From positions 1-64,000 of the forward strand of contig JBGSKC010000079.1 in assembly GCA_041741415.1 (NCBI GenBank): DNA of 64,000 nt, in the 5' to 3' direction. The position numbers and the translations under genes were made by a program. This DNA comes from JANQTF01 sp041741415. GTDB lineage: Bacteria > Bacteroidota > Bacteroidia > J057. Below, one piece after another: positions 35,068-42,789 of the stretch (its first letter is position 1; each line of letters opens with the position of its first letter). The notes below the pieces were generated by a model that was given only the letters and a program-made list of their open reading frames with translations, was not told the origin of the DNA and searched no databases.

Positions 35068-36093
35068 ATGCAACCAGATCCTTTCTATGCTGATATTTTC
35101 AATCAGGCTGTTACTGAGATCAGAACGGCCAGAACATCCATTGCCCGGCAGGTGAATGCAGCGGCGATTGGGGTCTATTGGAACCTTGGCAAACTGCTTT
35201 CAGAAAAGAAAATCGAAAAAGGACACGGTGCCGGTGTGGTGAACAGGCTCTCTGTTGACCTCAAGTCGGAGTTTCCCGACATGGGGCTTTCTCCGCGCAA
35301 CCTGTGGGATATGAAGCGTTTTTATTAGCAATACAAAGATGCTCCTCCAAAACTGCGACAGGCCGTCGCAGTTTTACCGTGGAAGCATAATCTATTGATT
35401 CTGAGTAAGTCATTAACACATGAAGCCGCCCTCTTCTACGCCGAAAAGGCCATTTCTCTGGGGTGGTCGCGCGATATTTTGCTCAACTACCTCAAAGCAG
35501 ACGCCTTTCAGACTGAAAAGAGCCTGCCCAAATCCCATAACTTCCGCGCTACTCTTCCCGAGATCCTTGCCGAACAAGCCAACGACATGCTGAAAAGCAG
35601 CTATAACCTGGGCTTTTTAGGCTTAACACAGGCCGTCAGGGAAAAGCAACTGGAACAACGCCTGGTAGAAAAAATCAAGCATTTTGTGCTGGAACTGGGC
35701 AAGGGATTTACCTTCATCAGCAACCAGCATCGCCTCGAATTCAATGAGAAGGAGTATTTTGTTGATATCCTGCTTTACCACCGCGGGCTGCGCTGCCTCG
35801 TCGCCGTGGAACTTAAAATCGGCACTTTTAAGCCTGAATACATCGGCAAAATGAATTTTTACCTGGGTTTGCTCGACAGGCTCGAAAAAAATCCCGAAGA
35901 AAATCCCTCCGTCGGCATCATTCTCTGCGCCGACAAAGACCACCTGGAGGTGGAAATCGCCCTGCAAGACGTCCACAAACCCATTGGGGTTGCCGAATAT
36001 CAACTCCTCCTGCCGACACAGGAACTGGAATTCCTGCTGATGGAGGAAGTGAAAAACTTCGAAACTGAAAACCTGTCACGAGACGACGACTAA
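35068..36093 (+). pseudogene. DUF1016/YhcG-family PD-(D/E)XK nuclease, split by an in-frame TAG
   Basis: One continuous frame of 341 codons interrupted only by TAG at 35326-35328, codon 87. The first part has the DUF1016 N-terminal domain (ARTSIARQVNAAAIGVYWNL, SPRNLWDMKRFY). After the stop the frame resumes with PPKLRQAVAVLPWKHN, ALFYAEKAISLGWSRDIL and the nuclease core (FVDILLYH, AVELKIG: Asp and Glu-x-Lys). Nothing else is damaged, so it is a recent nonsense mutation, probably CAG to TAG, or a sequencing error. Family knowledge: YhcG-like proteins are linked to restriction and defence loci. A small hairpin with TTTT (36147-36181) may be its terminator. Confidence 0.85.
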
Positions 36094-36159
36094 GCTGAAA
36101 AGGCTAGCCTGAACAGTGATTGACTGAAAACATGTTTGGCCAGTTTGTAGCTGATACCA

Positions 36160-36894
36160 TTACGTTGCGTCAGCTACTTTTCCCGGCAGCCACACCCATC
36201 TCCCTCCCAGCAGCATCAGCCAGATCAGCCACAGGGAACTTCCCGCAAACCCCGCCCAGGAAATGTGCGCCAGGCCCGGAATCACAGTGGCGAATAATTC
36301 TCCCTGCCCCAACCCATAAATCCCCGCGCCAATCAACCCAACCCACATCAGCCAGCCCGGAATTAACCCTTGTTTCCAGAGCCCCCAGGCCATGCCGATG
36401 GTCCAGACCACAGTGAAGAATTGCCCCACAAATTCGCCCAGCAACACCCCGCCCGCCTGGTGCTGCACTTCGAAGGCGATCCTCAGGGCCTGTTCCGTGG
36501 CAGGGTCGCCAGCAGGAAGATGCCGGGCCAGCACCGGCACCACAAACACCCAGCGAAGCAGTCCCGCCATTTGCGCCACCATCGAAATCACCCCGAAGGT
36601 GGTGAGCCAGCGGGCCGGAGCCCATTTACCTTCTAGCTTTTTTCCCAGCATCACATAGGCCACCAGCAGCGGCAGGCCCAGCACGGCAAAAGCCAGCCAT
36701 GTCATGATCAAGGGCACACCACCCGCTTGAAATTTGCTCAAAATCACAAGCGGGTCTTCCCGCAGGATCTGGGGATACTCAAAATGTATGCTCAGCAAAA
36801 TGTAGGGAATAAGCACTCCCCAGGCTCCAGCCATCAGCAACCAGCCTGTTAGCCTGAATCCTTTCTGCTCCGAATCGTGCAAAGTCATAAACAT
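36160..36894 (-). CDS. DUF4386-like multi-span membrane protein
   Basis: A 244-residue protein with about seven hydrophobic segments. It begins GFRLTGWLLMAGAWGVLIPY and has PLVILSKFQAGGVPLIMTW, LRWVFVVPVLARHLP and GQFFTVVWTIGMAWGLWKQG, the layout of DUF4386 and related integral membrane proteins of unknown function. It may start at an ATG two codons downstream. Its 3' end is duplicated as a relic at 34946-35004. Confidence 0.65.
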   Translation of the reverse strand: MFMTLHDSEQKGFRLTGWLLMAGAWGVLIPYILLSIHFEYPQILREDPLVILSKFQAGGVPLIMTWLAFAVLGLPLLVAYVMLGKKLEGKWAPARWLTTFGVISMVAQMAGLLRWVFVVPVLARHLPAGDPATEQALRIAFEVQHQAGGVLLGEFVGQFFTVVWTIGMAWGLWKQGLIPGWLMWVGLIGAGIYGLGQGELFATVIPGLAHISWAGFAGSSLWLIWLMLLGGRWVWLPGKVADAT

Positions 36895-36909
36895 CGCGGG
36901 GTGGAGGTG

Positions 36910-37368
36910 CTACAAGTTGAATGAATAGCTCAGGCCAGGGGTAGGATTGAGCTTGGCTGGCTGGTTGGGAGCCAGCAGCACAATTGCCCCGATTCTCAGT
37001 TGCAGGCCCCGCCAGATCATCCAGCGAAAGCCCGTTTCCAGACCAAGGGCATTGGTTCCCTCATAGTCTCGCGTGAGGCCACGCAGGTAAGAAGCTCCCA
37101 CATAAAAGGACGAAGGAACCTCGCGCTTGCCAACCGGCAGCAGCCACCAGGTGAGGCCCGTTTTGACGAATTGGGTGGTTACCCCCGACTCAAAATTCGT
37201 CAGGTACCAGCCTGCATGTGCCGATACCAGGCCATGGCGGTATTCGAGGCCAATGGAAGGGTTCCGAAATCCGTTGACGGAGAGTTCTCTGGTTTGCCGA
37301 AGGCCCTGAGCCTGAAGGATATTCAAGCCAAAAATGAGGAGCAGGAGAAGGAAGCTTTGTTTGTTCAT
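36910..37368 (-). CDS. Exported outer-membrane beta-barrel-like protein, hypothetical
   Basis: A 152-residue protein starting at ATG 37368 with a signal peptide (FLLLLLIFGLNILQAQ). The mature part alternates polar and hydrophobic residues, contains PSIGLEYRHGLVSAHAGWYL and GASYLRGLTRDYEG, and ends with the aromatic-rich SYSFNL, as in small outer-membrane barrels. It follows closely behind the CRP-tail relic. Function unknown. Confidence 0.65.
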   Translation of the reverse strand: MNKQSFLLLLLIFGLNILQAQGLRQTRELSVNGFRNPSIGLEYRHGLVSAHAGWYLTNFESGVTTQFVKTGLTWWLLPVGKREVPSSFYVGASYLRGLTRDYEGTNALGLETGFRWMIWRGLQLRIGAIVLLAPNQPAKLNPTPGLSYSFNL

Positions 37369-37423
37369 TGTCGAATGATTAAAATCCGACACAAAGCTCA
37401 GGCCCGGGGGCGGGTTGTCTGCA

Positions 37424-37504
37424 AGACATTTGTCCAGAAAACCAGGGGCTACAAATTTTCTTACGGATCCGGCTCAGGTGGCGGGGGGTGATGCCGATAA
37501 TGGG
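37424..37504 (-). pseudogene. Relic copy of the 3' end of the Crp/Fnr-like regulator gene
   Basis: 81 bp that match 38171-38251 at all but about six positions, including a 1-bp deletion. On the minus strand they encode IIGITPRHLSRIRKKI, the recognition helix and tail of the intact regulator, then run out of frame past its stop codon. The match extends about 25 bp beyond the regulator stop, so it is a DNA-level duplication and not just a shared protein motif. Confidence 0.85.
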
Positions 37505-38060
37505 AAGCAGGTTCTACGTTGCGGGTGATGGAGGAGACCAAGGCAATGTGTATGGGGATTTTCGAGCGATTTTTAACCGGAAGATGTCGGATGCCAGAAT
37601 TATCTCCTATTTTGCAAGTAACGACTTAAACCCTCTTGAAGATGCATAGAGGGCAGATGAGGTGACATTACCGGCTCACAATGGTGGTAGTATCGGAGTT
37701 GGTATCGGAGCTTCAGCACTGACCTTCAATAGTTTAGAGGATTTGGTGGCATTTGGTAACGGGGCTGGTAACGGAGCTGGTAACGGAGCTGGCCGGTTGG
37801 CAAATGAGGTTATAGGGGAAACCCTTCATGACCGCACTCCGGAAATGCTAACGCTTTTACTGAACCCGCTCAGTCGCAGTGATTTGTTCGATGCAATGGA
37901 CCTGACGAATCAGAGTAGAAACCGGGCCAAATTTCTTGACCCCTTGTTATCAGTCGGTTGGGTAGCAATGGAATTCCCGAATGAGCTTACCCATCCCGGA
38001 CAAACCTATTACACAACAGCGTCCGGAAAGCGCATTTTAAACCTGATCAATCATTCATGA
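37491..38060 (+). pseudogene. Winged-helix (AlbA/helicase-type C-terminus) protein fragment with in-frame TAG
   Basis: A frame of 190 codons interrupted by TAG at 37647-37649. Upstream of it: SRFYVAGDGGDQGNVYGDFR and a segment ending DLNPLEDA. Downstream: LTLLLNPLSRSDLFDAM, then NRAKFLDPLLSVGWVAMEFP and TYYTTASGKRILNLI, the C-terminal winged helix common in RecG-like/AlbA_2 ATP-binding and Fic-like proteins. A GNGAGNGAGNGAG tract comes from a 12-bp tandem repeat. The N-terminal enzymatic part is missing, so this is a truncated, broken gene. Confidence 0.6.
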
Positions 38061-38170
38061 AACTCCCATTCAAAACACAAGCCTTTCTGGTTCGGGTGTG
38101 TTCAGCCAACTGTGTCAGGGTTTTGACGAGTGGACCCAAGCCGCTCACCCAAAAAAACAGCCAGTGCATC

Positions 38171-38251
38171 AGACATTTGTCCAGAAAACCAGGGGCTACA
38201 GAATTTTCTTGCGGATCCGGCTCAGGTGGCGGGGGGTGATCCCGATGATAG
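38171..38251. repeat. Right copy of the 81-bp direct repeat (regulator 3' end)
   Basis: The intact 3' end of the Crp/Fnr-like gene plus about 25 bp downstream; direct repeat of 37424-37504. The two copies bracket the winged-helix pseudogene. Confidence 0.85.
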
Positions 38252-38750
38252 AGGCTAATTCCTGGAGAGGCAGGTGCTGAAACAGCTCGGGTGAGGATTG
38301 CAGATAGTGCAAATATCGCTGCTCCGGGGTCCAGAGAATGCTTTGCAGACGGCTTTCGTCGATGCAGCAAATTTGATGCTCCAGCAAGTGGACATACAAG
38401 TGCTGAATTTCGGGAAACCGGCTCCGGAGCTGGTCAAATGGCTCTTTCGGCAGCAGCCAAACATTCGAATCAACCAGTGCCCGGATGCTTTCCTCCGCCG
38501 CCACCCCCAGGAAATAGCTGCGAAGCGAAGCCAGCCATTGCCCGGCACCCACCGAATAGGTCGTTCGCTCCTCGCCGTCCTGGGTCACCACATACTGAAA
38601 ATAGCCTGCTTCCACCCAGGCAAGCTCCTGGTTTCGCCCGCCAGCGCGCACGAAAAACTCCCCTCTGCTGATCGTTTTCGGGAAGCAAGCAGCCGCCAGT
38701 TCGCCAGCGGCAGCTTCCGAAAGGCCCATGGCCTGGAAAGTGGTTTCCAT
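38196..38750 (-). CDS. Crp/Fnr-family transcriptional regulator
   Basis: A 184-residue protein with an N-terminal cyclic-nucleotide-binding-like barrel (ISRGEFFVRAGGRNQELAWV, GAGQWLASLRSYF) and a C-terminal HTH ending IIGITPRHLSRIRKKIL. No cysteine cluster of the FNR type is seen, and the cAMP phosphate-binding Arg-Ser motif is absent, so the ligand is unclear. It belongs to the short Bacteroidota Crp/Fnr group. Target genes unknown. Its 3' end is duplicated at 37424-37504. Confidence 0.85.
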   Translation of the reverse strand: METTFQAMGLSEAAAGELAAACFPKTISRGEFFVRAGGRNQELAWVEAGYFQYVVTQDGEERTTYSVGAGQWLASLRSYFLGVAAEESIRALVDSNVWLLPKEPFDQLRSRFPEIQHLYVHLLEHQICCIDESRLQSILWTPEQRYLHYLQSSPELFQHLPLQELASIIGITPRHLSRIRKKIL

Positions 38751-38857
38751 TCTGCGGGTTTTGTGAGAATGCTGTGTTTACCAGTTTTCAGCAAATGGGG
38801 CGACCTTTCATGTGGCCGCCCCATTCTGTGAAATTGGATGCTTATCGGGCTTTGAGC

Positions 38858-40642
38858 CTATTCATCTTCGCCCCGCAGAGCCTCAAAGGTGCCGCGCATC
38901 CGGATTCCGGTGAGCGGGGTGGAAACCTGGGTGGAGGTGTTGAATGTTTCCCCGTCCATGATGATGTCAAAGCTGCCGGAGATTTTGCCCCCCACCTGCT
39001 CGTAGCGATCGATCACCAAGGTGCCGGATTGGGCCTCATTCAGAAACACCCATTCGTTGGTGCTGGTGCTGTCGGTTTGCTGGAACACAACGGTGATGTT
39101 GCCCCCGGGACTGAGCGGGAAGCTGCCAGGTTGATTGCCCGGGATAGTGTTGAATGCCAGCACAGCAGTACCTGCCGTTGCGACGATGCTAAGGTCCGTC
39201 GTCTGATCTGTTGTATTGTAGATCCCCGTCGAGGTGGAGAAGCCAAAGAAAACGACCGGAGCCAGGGTGTAGCGCTGGTTGGTAAACGGCCCGCCATCCA
39301 GAATCACAACTGTGGGGGTGAGCACAACGCCGTCACAAAGGGTCAGATCAACTTCTTCGGAAGTGGAAACGGGACCTGTTTCAACAGTCGCGGAGGCCAC
39401 ATTGCCCTGATAATCCCAGGCAATGACGGTCACATTCTGCGAAGGCCCGGCTGGCACGTCGAACGTAGCTTCTGAGGCCCAATAGTCGATGGCTCCGGTT
39501 GATCCCACGACCTGCACATACACAGGGAAGAGGAGGGTGCCGGTGCAGCTGGAGAGGTTCACCCGAATGTAGGCGGGGCAGGTAGCCTCGATGGTGCCCA
39601 CATTGAGAGACTGGCCTTCTGACACGTTGGGGACGCCCACGGGGTCAAAATCCACGATATTGCTGCCTGGCAGGATCACGAAGTCGGTGCTGGCAGGAAC
39701 GCGGCGGCTAAAGTAGCCATCTGCATCTGTGTTCACGGTTCCCTGCCCGATTTTGAGTGGCAGGTTGGCCACGGGGTTGCCGTTGCAATCCACAACGCGG
39801 CCCGTGACGGTGCCGGTGCCTTCCGGCACATCGCAGTTCCAGTCGGTGAAGTGGGTAACGGTGCCCACATATTCGTTGCCTTGCAGGGTTGCCTGCCCCT
39901 CTTCCATCCAGATGCCGGTTTCTTCGTCGAGGTACCAGAGCGGAATGGTGGTGGGTGCGTCGCCCTGCATGGAAGCAGGCACCGGCACGCGAATGGTGGC
40001 GGAGGAGCCGCTGCCGAGCTGGAGTTCGTTGCCAGATGCGTCTTGTAATTCTACCCGCAGGATGCCGTAGGAATAGAGCGAAGCCTCGGTGCCATCTGTG
40101 CGCTCGGCCTGGAGGTCGCCGCCTGCCACGAGGGTGGCAAAATCGGGATCAGTGGGGTCGAGGTGGGCGAGGGCCACTTCCACAGTACCGCTGTAGGCCG
40201 AGCCGTCGGCGCGGGTCACAGCATTGGCGGGAATGTCCACTCCGGCCCCGTTGCTCAGTTCGGATTTCCCGCCCGTGGAGACGTCAAACGTGCTGACGAT
40301 TTCTTTCTCCATGAGCGCAATTTTCACGGTGAGGTCGTTGGCATCGCCGGGAACCATGCCCACAGCGCCGTTGTAGTACCCTTCCCTGCTGGCCGTAACG
40401 ACGGTGCGGGCTTCGGGTGCCTCAACCTGCTCAAGCTCAAAGAGGCCCTGTTGGTCGGTGATTGTCGTTTTACCGTGAGCATTCACGGTAACACCCGGCA
40501 GAGGCCTGCCGGTTTCATCGGTCACTACCCCCTGGATGTTTCGGTCGGTGGCAGGAACAATCGGGTCCTGTTTACAGGCGGTGAACATGGCCAGCAGAGC
40601 CAGCAGGCTCCAGCGGGCAGCGGAAAGTTTTAGGTGCGGCAT
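38858..40642 (-). CDS. Carboxypeptidase-regulatory-like domain lipoprotein
   Basis: A 594-residue lipoprotein (lipobox LLAMFTAC). Residues about 35-110 are a CarboxypepD_reg-like beta-sandwich (IQGVVTDETGRPLPGVTVNA). Next is a CILP/FAM171-like region with SNGAGVDIPANAVTRADG and MEEGQATLQGNEYVGTVTHF (about 115-280), a second carboxypeptidase-regulatory repeat (GTVTGRVVDCNGNPVANLPL), and a C-terminal beta-domain. No catalytic residues. It probably sits on the outer surface as an adhesion or binding protein. A TATATTTA element (40681-40674) upstream may be its -7 box. Confidence 0.75.
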   Translation of the reverse strand: MPHLKLSAARWSLLALLAMFTACKQDPIVPATDRNIQGVVTDETGRPLPGVTVNAHGKTTITDQQGLFELEQVEAPEARTVVTASREGYYNGAVGMVPGDANDLTVKIALMEKEIVSTFDVSTGGKSELSNGAGVDIPANAVTRADGSAYSGTVEVALAHLDPTDPDFATLVAGGDLQAERTDGTEASLYSYGILRVELQDASGNELQLGSGSSATIRVPVPASMQGDAPTTIPLWYLDEETGIWMEEGQATLQGNEYVGTVTHFTDWNCDVPEGTGTVTGRVVDCNGNPVANLPLKIGQGTVNTDADGYFSRRVPASTDFVILPGSNIVDFDPVGVPNVSEGQSLNVGTIEATCPAYIRVNLSSCTGTLLFPVYVQVVGSTGAIDYWASEATFDVPAGPSQNVTVIAWDYQGNVASATVETGPVSTSEEVDLTLCDGVVLTPTVVILDGGPFTNQRYTLAPVVFFGFSTSTGIYNTTDQTTDLSIVATAGTAVLAFNTIPGNQPGSFPLSPGGNITVVFQQTDSTSTNEWVFLNEAQSGTLVIDRYEQVGGKISGSFDIIMDGETFNTSTQVSTPLTGIRMRGTFEALRGEDE

Positions 40643-40980
40643 AAATAGGATTGGCTGGTTAGCTCAGACCTTGTAAATATACAGGTTGCGGGAATAAGTT
40701 GTGCTGAGAAAACGCAGGACCTGGGGCAATGCAGGGCGTGCGGAGGAGGTTGTTGGGCTTGTTGGAAGGCAGAGGCGTCAGGCAAGGTTGCCCGAACCCG
40801 GGAAAACAGGCCACTGGCTATTTGTGCAGAAATTTTTGGCGGTTTGGGCGGGGGAGGAGTGACTCAGGCTATTGATAGATTTTTCATGGTCTGATCGCCA
40901 GGAGAGGCAGCATCTGTAGTAAGATTGGCGCATGGAGTAAAACAGGATGGAACCATAACTGGTTAACAAAGAAATCCAGA
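40643..40980. other. Gap with no recognised gene
   Basis: 338 bp without a convincing coding frame, RNA or repeat. Only the probable upstream region of the lipoprotein gene can be named here. Confidence 0.5.
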
Positions 40981-41553
40981 CTACGGTTCATTTGGATGAG
41001 GGAAAGAATTCTTCTCCACTTGATTGTGCCACCAAATTCTGTTCGGATCTATTTCCGGAACATGTTGCATCATCATCTTATAAACAACTAGGCAGGCCTG
41101 AGGAATTTGAGACTGGTTGTATGGCACTACGATGTGGTCGGTAAAGTGAGCAACATTTTTGTTTCCTGTTTTGATCAATTGGATGAGGATTTCCTTGTTG
41201 TCCTTCACCAGGCTCTCTCCAACTTCAAAGTAGTCTCGATTTGGAAAGAGGGATTTGACATCGACATCGTCAATGCTGCGGGGTCTCTTGTCGTTACTCA
41301 GATCATCCGACTTTTGGATCCATTTAATTCCCAAAAACTCCAGCAGCTTCCGTCCAATGATAGAGGAAAGTTCAAAAGCTGCACCATTAGCAAGTCCGTC
41401 TTGATAAGCATCTTTGAATGGATGGTTGGTCGAGATCCGATGTTCCATCAGTGCCTGTGCTAGCATCATGTTGATTCGATAAGGCAGATGCCAGGTCAGG
41501 TATTCTTGCCTATCTGAGTCTGAAATTTTTGCCATAGAAGCCGGTAATTTCAT
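40981..41553 (-). CDS. Hypothetical protein, AT-rich, possibly acquired
   Basis: A 190-residue cytoplasmic protein with no signal or membrane segment. It is mostly helical: YLTWHLPYRINMMLAQALME, AAFELSSIIGRKLLEFLGI, and KNVAHFTDHI in the second half. The AH...H pattern brings HEPN-like proteins to mind, but the defining Arg-x(4-6)-His motif is not clearly present. Its base composition is visibly more AT-rich than both neighbours, suggesting acquisition. No family assigned. Confidence 0.6.
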   Translation of the reverse strand: MKLPASMAKISDSDRQEYLTWHLPYRINMMLAQALMEHRISTNHPFKDAYQDGLANGAAFELSSIIGRKLLEFLGIKWIQKSDDLSNDKRPRSIDDVDVKSLFPNRDYFEVGESLVKDNKEILIQLIKTGNKNVAHFTDHIVVPYNQSQIPQACLVVYKMMMQHVPEIDPNRIWWHNQVEKNSFPHPNEP

Positions 41554-41672
41554 TCGTCAACTTATAGATGTTCATCTGAGCCGCCATGCTGATCAGCGTG
41601 TAAGGTAACCATTGGTTTTGGAACAAAATCGAATATTCTCAAATCCCCCTCCCAACTTTTCCCCATCCTGGG

Positions 41673-41703
41673 TTGTTTCCTCCCGTAAAATCAGGTATTT
41701 TTC
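41673..41703 (+). promoter_or_regulatory. Promoter of the 112-residue exported protein
   Basis: TTG (41673-41675), a 20-bp spacer and TATTTTTC (41696-41703, 7 of 8 to TAnnTTTG), 20 bp upstream of ATG 41724. Confidence 0.45.
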
Positions 41704-41723
41704 GAAATTCAACCCTTATTGCC

Positions 41724-42062
41724 ATGCGCCGAATTCTTCGCCCCTTGTTCGCGCTGGTGATCCTCCTCATGGGCAGCACCTGGATGCTGGCCCAGGATCC
41801 ACCTGCCGTCTCCCGCGCCCTCCAGCGCAACCCCAAGCTCCAGGCACAGCAAAAGCGCCTCGACCTCGGCCAGCAGGCTGAAGCCGCCCTCCTCAAGCCC
41901 TACGAGGCCCGCAGCCCGCTCATCAAGCGGGGCCCCAAAGGCTCCCGGCCCGCACGGCCCGTTTCCGTACCCCTCGAAAAAGATCCCGAAATCCTCTACC
42001 TCGACTTCCGCGCCGGCAAAGCCTCCACCCGCGAGCGCAATCCGCAGGAAACCAACGAGTAA
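41724..42062 (+). CDS. Small exported protein, hypothetical
   Basis: A 112-residue protein starting at ATG 41724 with a signal peptide (LRPLFALVILLMGSTWMLAQ). The mature part is basic and proline-rich (RALQRNPKLQAQQKRLDLGQ, KRGPKGSRPARPVSVP), with no predicted fold. It lies 101 bp before the EGF-like lipoprotein gene. Function unknown. Confidence 0.55.
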   Translation: MRRILRPLFALVILLMGSTWMLAQDPPAVSRALQRNPKLQAQQKRLDLGQQAEAALLKPYEARSPLIKRGPKGSRPARPVSVPLEKDPEILYLDFRAGKASTRERNPQETNE

Positions 42063-42163
42063 CCCGCCCGCGCCGTCTGATGCTGTGAAGGAGGGCAAAT
42101 CCACCCTTTCCACATATACTTGCACGTCTTCCCCGACGGAAGTCCAAATCCTGATGTCGTTGT

Positions 42164-42775
42164 ATGAAAAGCTGGTTGGTTCTCCTTGGAATGGTCGCGA
42201 TCTGTGTGGCTGGCTGCAAAGCCGATTTTTGTGAGACTGTTGTGTGTGAAAACGGCGGATCCTGCCAGGGCGGCTTCTGCAACTGCCCGGATGGTTTCAC
42301 CGGGGCACGCTGCGAGATTCCACTCGATCCCTGTCTGCAATCTCCTTGTTCGGCACCCGGCACCGACACCTGCCTGGTTTCAACGGTCACAGGCGAGGCC
42401 CGCTGCCTCTGCGCCACTGGTTATGAAGGCGAGCGCTGCGCCGACCGCTGGGAAGCCAAATTCGCCGGAAACTACAACGCTGCCGAAGATTGCGGCAGCC
42501 TCGTGGGCAACTTTCCGATGGCCGTTCAGGCTGGGCCCGACCCCGGCCAGGTCACCCTCGTCAATTTTGCCAACCAGCAACCGGGCAGCATCCCAGCAAA
42601 AGTTGTCGGCAACCTCGTGAACAGCAAGGTATTCCAGATTTACACCCAGTACATGGCCTTCGGCCAGGTGAGCGGGCAGGGCAGCTTCCGCCTCGACGGC
42701 GCAATTGAATTCAGCTACCAGCTCATCCACAACGGCGACACCAGCGAGTGTGTTACCCTGCTGATCAGGCAGTGA
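42164..42775 (+). CDS. Lipoprotein with EGF-like domains
   Basis: A 203-residue lipoprotein (lipobox GMVAICVAGC). Residues about 23-50 form an EGF-like domain (CENGGSCQGGFCNCPDGF, then GARC), and a second follows (CLQSPCSAPGTDTC, then CLCATGYEGERC). The rest (about 95-203) is a beta-rich domain of unknown type. EGF-like modules are uncommon in bacteria but recur in Bacteroidota surface lipoproteins. A surface-binding role is inferred. Confidence 0.75.
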   Translation: MKSWLVLLGMVAICVAGCKADFCETVVCENGGSCQGGFCNCPDGFTGARCEIPLDPCLQSPCSAPGTDTCLVSTVTGEARCLCATGYEGERCADRWEAKFAGNYNAAEDCGSLVGNFPMAVQAGPDPGQVTLVNFANQQPGSIPAKVVGNLVNSKVFQIYTQYMAFGQVSGQGSFRLDGAIEFSYQLIHNGDTSECVTLLIRQ

Positions 42776-42789
42776 GAGAAGGGCCGGGG

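Noticed and set aside
35326..37649. TAG recoded as a sense codon in this genome
   Set aside because: Clearly intact genes in the window also end in TAG, for example the TraB/GumN gene at 5990-5992, so TAG is a normal stop here.
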